Source of the DNA: Flavobacterium sp. BFFFF1
GTDB taxonomy: Bacteria > Bacteroidota > Bacteroidia > Flavobacteriales > Flavobacteriaceae
DNA length: 64,000 nucleotides
Reading direction: 5' to 3'
Assembly: GCF_002256285.1 (NCBI RefSeq)
Contig: NZ_NKJE01000012.1
Span: 1 to 64,000 of the forward strand
Shown here: piece by piece, positions 1 through 12,000 of the stretch
Position numbering within the stretch: position 1 is the stretch's first letter
How the letters are laid out: the number at the start of each line of letters is the position of its first letter
The notes under the pieces: model-generated
The model's input: only the letters and a program-made list of their open reading frames with translations
Database searches by the model: none
What the model was told of the DNA's origin: nothing
Translations under genes and position numbers: made by a program

Positions 1-3000
1 ATCAAATCCTCCTGTCACCAATACCGTTCCGCTCTGTACAGTTAAAGTACAAGCGTTAAGGTCTGCAGCAGCGGTATAGTTACCGTTGATGATCGCAGCA
101 CTTGTAGAAGTTGGCGCGCCGTTATCCCAGCCTCCAGCTACCGTCCACGTGGTAGTGTTACCCGTAGAGATTGTAGCAACAGTAGAGTTGGCCGTTCCAC
201 AAGTTCCACTTTGTACCACCGCACGGATGTAAGTCGTTGCTGTAACAGCACCAACTTCAGCTCCGGTAAGTGTCGTGGTCGTGTTGTTGATCGTCGTCGG
301 ACTTGTAAAGCCGATGTCAGAAGATTTCTCCCATCTTACCACTGATCCAACATTGCCGGAAAGCGTCAGGTTCATCGGTGTAGTGCCTGAACATACAACC
401 TGGGTTCCGCTAACTGTTCCGCCGTTGGCAGAAGGAGTTATCGTAATCGCTACACTTGGAGAATTTACAGGTGTACATACGCCACTTGTTACCACAGCCC
501 TATAATAAGTTGTAGCAGAAAGATTAACCGCGTTATACGTTGTACCAGTCGCTCCGCTGATATTTGCGAAAGTGTTATTGTCCGCAGAAGACTGCCATTG
601 AATGGTTCCAGTGTTGCCGTTTAATGTAAGCGTAGTGCTGTTCGTTCCAGAACAAACAGACGTTGCGCCGCTAATTGTTCCAGCCACTGCAGGTGAATTG
701 ACTGTAACAGTAACAGGATTGGAAACAACTACGCAGTTATTAAGCGTCGCTGTCAATGTATACGTTGTAGTAACATTCGGATTGACAGTAAGATTGTTTG
801 TCGTACCTACCACAGCACTGCCATCTGACCATGAATAAGCTGTTGGCGTTGCCGTAGTGTAGGCATTTGAAATCTTCACGTTATCAATTAACCATCCATA
901 ATAATTTTGTGTAGTATCAGTAGTATATCGGAAACGAACCTTAAACTGGGATGTTAAAGCAGCTGCGGGAATCGCCAATACCTCATTCTGCCACAACGCA
1001 TTTGTAGGCGTTGAAGTAGTGCTCGTAAATGCACCGATCCAGTTTGCATAACTCTTGGTAGAGAAGCTCACCACGCCATTAAACAAGGTCGCGCTACCAA
1101 TATAACTTGTCGTTGGGAAGCTCACCCAAGTTGTTCCTCCATCAGAAGAATACTGCACATAACCATAATCAAATGATGTGGTTGGTCCTTCGAGTGCCGC
1201 AATGTGCGAGAAGGTCAAATAAGCAGTCGGCAAACTGCTAAGGTTTACACTGTTAGTCATTGAAGCACTCACATCGGCACTGAACGAAGCAGTATTCAAA
1301 TACAGTGACTTCGTACCTTCGCTTGCGTAGGTAGTATTTTGCGTAAGACTAACCGTTCCCGCAGCATTTGCTGATGTAAACGACGTAATTGCTGTTTCGA
1401 AGCCATTGGTAAATGGTGTAGTTGTACCCACAGGAACCGCACTTAGGACGGTTGGACTACCAGAACACACCGTAGCAACGCTTGCCACTGCGCTCATTGT
1501 CAACCCTGTATTCAAGGCATCCTGATAAGAAGCACCAGTGTAAACCGTACTCAACCCACTAGATCCAACAGCTGTAACACTCCAGGTAACAACGCTGTTT
1601 ACAGGAGAGGCAGCCGGAATAGTATAGGTCCAAGTATTACCCGCAGTATTTGTCATCGCAACAGGCCCCGTAGCAGTACCGTTGTTATAAGTTAACGTTA
1701 CTGATGTAATTGTTCCTGATGGCGTGGTTACTTCTACAGAAATATCTCTTGCTGTCGCAGTACATTGCGAGACCGCCGCAGGCGTCACAGCATTCAATAC
1801 AATGGTCGGTGCCGGACTGCTTCCTGCAAACTCCCAGGCACCCATATCGTAAAGACTTCCTCTTGCAACACCATTGTAATCAACGGTAAACAATGAAGAC
1901 AAGTTTGATCCCCCACTTTCAGCAAGGGTGTTAATACCATCGTTTGGTTTTAGATAAGTAGCAGAACTTCCGACAACACTGTTGAAGAACGTAGCCGCAG
2001 AGAATGCATTGTCCACGAACGAATTGCTCTCACGTGTTGTCCCGACGACACCAAAATAGGCAGTGTAATCCTGGTATGCATTTGTACCATCATACATAAT
2101 CACCTTGTTGGCTGCAGGAGTACCAGCGAAATACATATTTCGGTTTGAAGTCGTGGCAAAATTACCTAACGTGGCCGCCGCACTTCTTCTCAACGCACTT
2201 ACGAATCCAGTAGTTCCAGGTGTAGAAGTATTGATTACGATATTATTCAGCAAATCAAGCTTGGCTGTGGTAGCAGTCGCGTTCGCAGTGTGATAAATAC
2301 CGGTAGTTCCGAAAGCGCTTCCTGAAGAAGAGGCATTCAGGTAAACCGTATTGTTATAAAGACCCACTGTTGCCGTGGTACTGGTAGCTGTTACCGAGAT
2401 TCCGCGGATCGCATCTAAATTGGATGCCGCCGTCGCCCTTAAATCACCGATAAGGTTATTGTAAGCATTTACGTTCGCCGAAGCTGTTGTAGAAGCCAAT
2501 GCCAGTCCGATAATTTGCGCAGCGCCGGTATTTGCAGTAGAAAGATCATAAATCTTGTTCCTGAAAATACTCGTAGTACCCGCAGCTGATGTAGACGAGA
2601 AGATACCGAATTGTGTAAGACCTCCAGAGAATCCGTAGATCGTATTCCTACTTAACGTTACTGTTGGACCATAACCGCTACGGATACCATACATTACGAC
2701 GGAGCTGGTTGCAGGAGCAGTAAAGTTATAAATCGTATTTCCGGTACAGTTCTTCACCCCACTATTTGTAGTGAGCTGATACCAACCCACGATGTTTTGG
2801 GCACCTGTGGCGGTAGTCGTCAGGTTAAAGATGCTATTGTTAGTAATAGACTCGTTTACTGGAGATGATACAGAATAAATTCCGTAGAAACCAGAAGTAC
2901 TTCCTGTCGCATTACTGGACAAGTTGGAGATCGTATTGCCATCAATTGTAATGGTCGTATTCAAACCATATTGGATACCATAAAAAGTACCAGCACCTGT

Positions 3001-6000
3001 CCTACTAAGATTATTGATTGTGTTGGCAGTTACGTTAGCAGTAGTTGGAGATCCAAGGGTCATCCCCGTAAACGCACCCGTTCCTGCATTTGCCACATCA
3101 GAAACCGTATTCGAAGCTGCGGTAACCAAAGTCGCAGCACCTGTGTTATCAATTCCGTTAACAATGGAGCCTCCAGTACCGTAAGCAGTTGCATTTCTCA
3201 CGATGTTGCTGCTGATGGTCGTACTGCTACCGGAAGAAGATGACCTGATCCCTTCGATATTCGAAGCGGCAGTATTAACGAAAGTAATTGCGCCCGAATT
3301 GGTAAGATTGGTTCCGTTAAAGAACGAACCTGCCCTCAGGTTATTCGCGCCGCTATGACCCACTGTATTGTTACTGATTGTTAATACGCCGGTTCCTGCC
3401 GCATCAATACCGGTAATCGATCCGGTTATTGCTCCTGCAGTAGTTCCCGATGCATCAATCGCTCCAATCGTATTGTTCTGGATTGAAACCGTATTCGTCG
3501 ATGTCGTATAAATACCAACGACCGCAGCACCAGACGTTGATGCAGCTGCATAAAGCGAGCCTGTACCGCTAGTTGCACCAATTGTATTCCCTGTTACGGT
3601 TCCCACATTGGCATTACCACTTGTGATGTTAATTCCACAAAGGACACCATTAGTAGTCGTAGCACCGCTTGACGTGTATAATGCAATTCCAGCAACGGTA
3701 TTGTTCTGGATTGATGACACGGTGCCCGCGGCCGTAAACCCAAGGTTTAAACCGATGAATCTTGTTGCATTGGCTGTCCCTGTTGTAGTGTAAGCGGACG
3801 GGAAAGTACCAGTAAGCGCAACGCTATTACCAACAAGATTGGTAGAGCCTGTTCCACTGGCATTAGCAAACCCGATCACGTTACCAGTAATGGTATAGCC
3901 TGACCCCGCCGCCACGTTGATACCGTTGTGCGTTTGCGCAGCAGTATAAAGCCTTGTCGCTGTCTGATATAATCTATTGCCTGATATCGTCCAGGCATCA
4001 CTGTTGGATGCAATCGCAATACCTTTCGTAGCTAAAGTAGCACTGAAGTAGTTATAGATATTATTATTTGAAAGTGTATTATTATCATTCGTTTTTGAAG
4101 CAGTTCCTGACGAATAAACGCCATTTGTAGGTGTAGACGCCCCCTCATGAATGTCACAATTTGCTATGGTGTTGTTGTCGTTACCAGATGCTCCAGTTGT
4201 TGTAGAAAACAACACAACACCTGAAGAAACCGATGTGTTTACACCCCTTACATCAACGTATCGGATAGCATTATTAGACGCATCGTTGATAAACAAGATT
4301 GCATTACCAGCCACGTTTGAGTTGCTGACTTGTAAATCCCTTGTAGTTCCAACACCTCCCGAACGTCCATCGATTGTCCAATAATTGGCACCGTTAAGTG
4401 AGAATGTTGCTACCGCATTGGACGAAGTAATAACTTTTCCGGTAACGCCACCCGCCTCACGAATTGTAAGCGTATTTGCCACACTTGATCCAGAAATATT
4501 TGGTAACACGATCGGGTAAGTCTCCGTTGATGCGTCATAACCTGCATTAAGCTCCAAAGTTGTAGGTTGTGTGATACCACAAGTCGCCAATGCCGCGATG
4601 GCAGAAGTAAGGTTGTTGTATACTCCACCGGGTCCAATAGCAATTGTTCCGCCACTCAAAACGAATAAGTTAACGGTGTTTGAAGTAACAGGACCGCAAG
4701 GAGCGATTCCCGAAACCTGTACTCGGAAGGTGTATCCGGACAACGCTGATGCTGAAGCGATCGAAAGTGAACTTGAAGTCGCACCACTGATTGTAGCGCC
4801 AGATAGCGCTCCGTCAGAAAGTATAATATCACTACCATTATTGGCAATCCATTGGTAAGTTAATCCTGCACCTGTGGCAGCCACACTGAAGCTTGCAGTT
4901 GCAGAGGCACAAATGGCCTGACTCGAAGGCTGTCCTGTAATCGCGACGGCTTGGGTAACTGTTAAAGTTGCCGGTGAAGACGTCATGGAAACACAAGGAG
5001 CGGTACCTGAAACCACCGCACGGAACTGTCGCCCACTAAGTGAAACTGAAGGCGAGTTGATAACGTAAGCATTGCTTGTTTCACCAGATATCGCAGACCA
5101 GTTTGCGCCATCGTCCGTACTCGATTCCCACTGGTAAGTAAGGCCCGTGCCGCTCGCCGCTACATTAAATGTCACTGAAGATGTGTTGGAACATACGGAT
5201 TGGGTGTTGGGATTTACAGTTATCGCAACAACATCGTTTACAGTTAGGGTCGCAATGTTTGAAGTTAAAAAACCTCCATTAACAATACATTGGTACTGGT
5301 TTCCTGTATTCGCCGAAGTCAATCCGGAAGATATGGTATACGAAGAGGAATTAGCACCAGGAATATCCGCAAAGGTACCTGAACTGTTTACCCTGTATTG
5401 CCATTGGTAAGACGAAGGCGTTCCTCCAGCTGTACCAATTGAAAATGTCACACCCGAATTGCTGCAAATTGTTTGCGACTGCGGCTGCAAATTGATTGAA
5501 ATGGTACTCACCGTAAGTATTGCCGCGTTACTGGTTGCAGAAGAGCACGGTGAAGTACCTGAAACCGTAACACGATACTGGTACTGATTCATGCCGGACG
5601 TCACATTGGTCAAAGTCAATGTATCGGTCGTGGCGCCTGAATATACACCGCCATTTGATACTGTAGTCCAACTACCACCGTTATCCGTACTCATTTCCCA
5701 TACGTATGCTGAAATACCTGTTCCAGTTGCAGCAACCGTGAACGAAGTATTGTCTGCAGGAAGTATTGAAACGCCCTGAGGCTGGCCTGTAATAACGACA
5801 GCCTTATTAACCGTTACCGTCACATCGGTAGTGCTGGTAGCACATCCTGCAACAACTACGGTGTTTGTCACTGTATACGTTCCTTCTGCACTCGACGTCA
5901 AGTCAATTACACCAGTAGACGCATTAATTGCCAAACCTGAAGGGACAGCAGTAAATGTTCCCGCACTTCCGGAAATTGTTGGGTTGGCGGTATTTGAGCT

Positions 6001-9000
6001 TGAACAGTAAACTGCTAAAGGATAATTGAAAGCGGAACTTGGATTGGCACTGATTGTAATAGATGCGGTGGCCGTTTGAATACCGCAATATCCTCCATCC
6101 ATGGTATAGGTAACCTGATAAGTTCCTGGAATACTTGCTGAAGGATTAACTTCCCCAGTTGTAGGATTTAAACTCAGTCCACTATCAGCAATATACGATC
6201 CTCCTGTGGTGCCTGACATTGTTACCGAAACGCTTGTGAGCGTATTACAGTAAGGGCTGGCACTGTAATTAATGTTTGCCGAGGGCGTTGAGTCAATTGT
6301 CAGAACAATCATGGCCCGTGGGCTCTCACAAGAAGTTGTTGGATTAACAACACTTACGTAAAACGTAGTGGTTGTCGACAACGGAGCCAAATAATTTGTT
6401 GAAGTGGAACTCTGTAAAGCAGTTCCGCCTGAAGAGGCACTGTACCATTTGAATGTTGGGTTAACAAACCCGTTTGAATCAGCAACTGTTGCGTTTGTTA
6501 CAATACCCGCGCCGCAACGTCCGCCGTTTGTCGCCACTGGCGCGGTCGGAGCTGGGTTAACGGTTACCGTAACACTTTGCGTGCTGGAGCAAGATGTACC
6601 AGGGTTCGTAGCCGTAACAGTATACACTGTTGTAGTTGTTGGTGAAGCGCTAAACGTATTCGAAGAACTGACCGTAGCAGTACCATCGCTCCAGGAATAG
6701 GTTAAATTACCCGCACCTTGTCCGTTAATCTGCCCGCCAAAAATCATGTTTGGCCTGTTCGTGAATGTAGAAATCGTGGTTCCATTTACAGTTCCACAAA
6801 GGGAATTATTATCCGCATATCTTCCAAAAACCGAATTGAATGTCGTGGCGGTATATTCTACTGTCGAATTAGAGCTAAAGCAAGATGCACACGTATCCGC
6901 TACCGTATCATTATCATGGCAAATATCAATAACGATGTTAGAGATTCCATCCCAGTTGAACGGCGTAGTAAATACCATGGTGTCTGTTCCGATACCCGGA
7001 GCAGCCTTAGAAACCGGTCCATAAACAGTCGTGAAACTTCCGGAAGGTGTAGCGTAAGCTCCGGCGAAAGCAATGTCGGCTGTGTTCGCTATCTTAATGG
7101 AGAAACCACTCTGAGGGTTTGTCCCTGCTCCCGATGCGGTTACCTTGAAACCAAGGCTGGTAATGTTTCCAGCATAAAGTCCGGCAGCAGTTAATTCGCT
7201 TGCTTTTACAATATACTGAATACGTTGCCCTTCCCAATTGGAAGTATAAGGTGTAATTCCAGCAACTGCAGTAGTAGTTACCGCAGTACCTAACGCAGTT
7301 GTACCCGGCGCAATTGCAGGAGTTGTTGCAAGGATCGTAGTAGCATTCCCCGCGCAAATTGTGGATGGCGTTGCAGAAAGTGTCAGCACCGGTAATGGAT
7401 CAACGGTAACCGTAACTGTTTTAACGGATGTACATTGTGTGTCAGGGTCGTATGCAGACACCGTATAGGTGTAAGTTCCTGCAGCCGTTGGCGTAATGGC
7501 GTATGGATTAGCACCAGATGCATTAGCAACCAGCGCGACACTGCCACTAACACCGCTTCCTACCGATGGACTTGCAGTCAGTGTGAACGTAGCGAATAAA
7601 TTAGTGGTCGGCGTATAGCTTGTGGTAAGGCTGAAAGCACTGTCCGCGCACTTGTTACCCGAAGGAATACTAAGCGTTAGTGGGTCTGGAGTAATGACAT
7701 TTACGATGACTGCAGTTCGGTCACTTTCACAGCCTGTAACCGGATTGGTTACCGACACATAGAAAGTAGTAGTAGCGGCAATTGAAGTAAGATAGGTTGT
7801 CGATGTTCCTGACTGGAGTGCCGTTGTGGTCACATTATCGGCATACCATTTGATCGTTGGGCTTGTAAACCCGTTTGGATCAACAACAGCGGCCGTTGGC
7901 ACACCAACACCGCATTGGCTGGAACCTGTAGAAGTAACCGATAATGGTTTTGCATTAACAGTTACCGAAACTGTAGTATCGATAGAACATAAAGTTGTTG
8001 GATTCGTCGCGGTAACGGTATAGACAGTATTCGATACTGGATTGACTGTAACGCTGTTTCCGCTTAAGTTGCCCGGATTCCATACCCAGTTAAAATTCGA
8101 AGTTAAATCCGTACCGGTTTGTCCTGCGAAAGTTATAATAGGACGTGCGGCTACGGCTGTACCTGAAGTCAGGCTGCATGCCGTTGTTGAAGTTGCACTA
8201 TGCGTATTCCCTGCAAACGCCGGAGTAGAACAGGCGACTGTAGTAGTTCCTTGTACGGCCGAATTCGTCTGACAGATCTGAACAATCACGTTTGAAACAC
8301 CGTCCCAATTGAAAGGTGTACTGAACGTGTGCATATTGACCCCTACTGCAGGCGTGAATGAAGCCTGTGTGAATACTGTAGTAAACGATGGGGTTTCATA
8401 TGTTGTGGTAAGCGCAGTCGCATTCGAATGTGCCATATTGATGGTAAAATTCGACAACGTTCCCGTAGTTGATGTAACTGTAAAGCCTAAGCCTGAAATC
8501 GTCCCGGCCGAAAATCCGGCAGCAGTCAATTCAGAAGCTTTATAAAGCAATTGGGTCTTGATTTGGTTTCCTGAACCATTTCCTGAACGGTAAGGGTTAC
8601 CGTTATCTCCGCCAATGGTAGTCGTTTGTGTACCAATTGTCGCATTTACGTTCGTCAACGTCGTACTCAAAGCAGTCAAAGTTACCGGTGTTCCAGCACA
8701 TACCGTTGATAAAGATGCCGCAGCAGAAGTTATGGCTGGCAACGGATTTACTGTTACTATTACTGTATTGGTTGTCGCACATACGGTATCATCTCCGAAA
8801 ACCGTGTAAACATAAGTTCCGGGAACAGTAGGCTGGACGCTTTGTGTAGGACCAGTTAATGTACCGCTCATTCCGCTTCCAGCTAAAGGACTAACCGTCC
8901 ATGAATAGGAATAAGGATTAGCACTGCTTGCGCCAAGCGAAATGGTTGCACCAAGACACACAGATGTTGTGGCTCCCGGTGTTACCACAATTGCAGCAGG

Positions 9001-12000
9001 AGAAGTTACATTCACTGTAACAGGCGTTCTCGAACTCTCACATCCTGTTGTCGGGTTAACAACAGACACATAAAAAGTTGTCGTTGTTGAAATTGCGGTT
9101 GCATATGTATTCGATGTAGTTGCCTGCAACGCGGTAGTGGTTACATTATCGGCATACCATTTAAACGTCGGCGTAGTAAAGCCATTTGGATCAGCAACTG
9201 ACGCAGTCGGTACATCTAATCCACATTGAGATGAGTTCGTAGCGGTCGGAGCAGTTGGCAACGGATTTACTGTAACCGAAGTATTTGCTGTTACCGGACA
9301 GCCGGCATAATTTGCAGTAAAAGTATAGGTGGTAGTTGTCGTAGGTGCTACAGAAAGATTGTTTCCTGAACCGACAGAAGACACGCCATCAGACCAGGTA
9401 ATACCCGTTAACGGAATACCAACCGTTCCTGTAAAAGTCATGTCCGGCAATTTTGAGCTGCTTGTTATATTGGCCCCAGTGGTACCGCATAAATTAGCAT
9501 TATCCAGATTGTAACCATACGTGGCAACATACGATTTTGTTGTGGCAGCAACAATGTCTGTATTCGAGTAAAAAGTTCCGGTATTTGACGGATCGTTAGC
9601 GAAACAGATATCGACCAGGAGGTTTGAAGATCCGTCCCAATTAAACGAGGAAGCCGTACCGCCTGTACCAAAAGCAAAAGTGTTAATTCCAGCAGTTGTA
9701 CTTACGCCCGCACCGACAGTAGATGACGAAGCATACACCGTAGTAAACGAACCGGTATTGTTTCCACTGGTCAAAGTAGTCAACGCGGTTGTAGACAACT
9801 TAATCGTGTAACTCGTAAATGGCTTTGTACTGTTTTTGGTCGTAACATTAAACCTTAATGCTGTTAAGTTACCCGCAGCAAGTCCAGTAGCCTGAAGATC
9901 CGATGCCAACAATAGGTATTGCGTATGCTGCGACTCGTAGTACTGTGACAAAGGAGATAATGCTTCGCTGGTGGAAGTTGTCCCTATAGTGGTCAGGCCA
10001 GTACCAAGAGTAACATTAGAATTTGTTTTGACAGCGCTCGCTTTCAAAACCGTTGGCGCGCCAGCACATACCGTCGATACGGTTGCTGTTGCCGTTTGCG
10101 CGTATCCATTAAGCGGATCGTCACCGTAAGCCGTTCCTGAATAAGTTGCGCTTAACGACAAGGAGTTTGTCGCAGTGACAGACCATGTTACAACTGCATT
10201 CGTTGGCGTAGCCGCAGGAATGGTTCCGGTGTACGAATTCCCGGCACCACTGGCCATCGCAATAGGAGTTTGTGCGACACCGTTGAAGCTATAATTTAAT
10301 GTCACGCCGGAAATTGTCCCACTATTTGTCGTAACGTTTACATCTACCGCGCGGCTTACAGCACTACATTGCGGTGCAGCGGCCGGTGATACTGACGTTA
10401 AAACAACGGAAGGCGCCGGACTCACTCCAGAAAACTCATCGGCGCCCACGTCAGGTGTCGACACGTTTCTAGTGTTTCCATCATAATCATCAGCATAACC
10501 TGAAATGGCAATACCACCACCTTCAGCCTGTGTGGACAATCCATTCACAAGGTGAAGAAACGTTGAAGATGTCCCCGAAGCTGGTCCTGTTAAACTTTGA
10601 AAGAAGGTTCCAGGAGTAGCTGAAACCGCTTCAGAGAAAGACAATGACTCTCTTGGTGAAACCAATGTTTTATAAGCGGACATCGCTTGTACAAGATTTG
10701 TACCATCATAAAACAACAATTTTGCTGCCGAAGGCGTACCCGCGTAGAATAAGTTGTTGTTTGAAGCTGACGCATACTGAGTCAATGTTGTGCTTGTTCG
10801 TCTGAAGCAGGAACTGATTCCTGTCCCTGTTGGCGTAGACAAATTAACAAGGATATTGTTATTCATCAGAACGGACGGTACAGTCGATGACTGGAATACG
10901 GCAGAACTACCAAAACCTGTACCGGAACTCGTTGCGTTCAGGTAAATTGTATTGTAGTACAGATTCATGTTTGTACCTACAGTTCCGCAAAAAATACCAT
11001 AAAGATTATGACCGGTACTTTGCGGCGTACTAAGGTTTCCGATAAGGTTATTTGAAACGTTAAAAGTCGTTGCAGTGGTACTTCCCAGATAAATACCCGC
11101 AACAGTTGGGGTAGTTCCTGAAGAACTCAAACCGTGGATGACATTCTTAGAAATAGTCGCTACAGTATTGTAAGCATTCCTAATCCCTGCAACTGAAGCA
11201 GACCCTGTACTTGAGCTGTTAAATGTCAGGTTGTTAATATTATTTCCGCTGAAATTTTTAGTGCCGGCCGCCGTCAGGTTGTAAATGCCATAAATCGCAT
11301 TCAAGGTGGCCGTACTGCTTCCATTCATGCTGAAGTTCATGAAATTGTTGTTTGTCACCGTCTCAGTCACAGGAGATGACACATCGTAATAACCGTATAA
11401 TACGCAGGTAGTAGCTCCGGCCATGTTTGGCATCGAAATGCTGGAAACGGTATTTCCATCCACCGTGATTACAGAAGTTGAACCCCGGATCCCGTAAAAC
11501 GTGTTAAAACTATTGTTTAGCGTAATTCCAGATATCGTGTTTGAATTTGCAGTATAGTTCGTCGAAGCGCCTGCATTATACACGCCATAGAATAAACAAG
11601 TAGATGCGGTGCCAGACGTTCCAATACTGTTATTGGTAATCTGATTAAAATTAGTATTTACGTTTGCAGCACTAGAGGAAGTATTTATTCCAAAAAAACT
11701 ACCTGTCGTAGCAGTAGCATACGTAGAATTCGTAATCGTATTGTTATTTATATTTATCGTATTTGACGCAGCAGTGGTTCCGATACCATTGTCGATTCCA
11801 TAAACGCTTGCAGTGGTACCTGACGATTTTATCGTCAACGTATTGTAAGTAATGGTCGCGTTGGCACTCGTACCTGCCTGGGCGTAAATCCCTCTGAGCG
11901 TCGTACCGTGGTTAACACCCGATCCATTGTTGTTGTTGACAACGTTGTTTGATATATTGACACTCCATTGATTGTTGGCACGGATACCTGCAGCAGCATT

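Noticed and set aside
6718-7194. 158-codon plus-strand frame in the giant gene
   Set aside because: It is the reverse strand of a repetitive coding region, Ser/Arg-rich, with no plausible start or domain.
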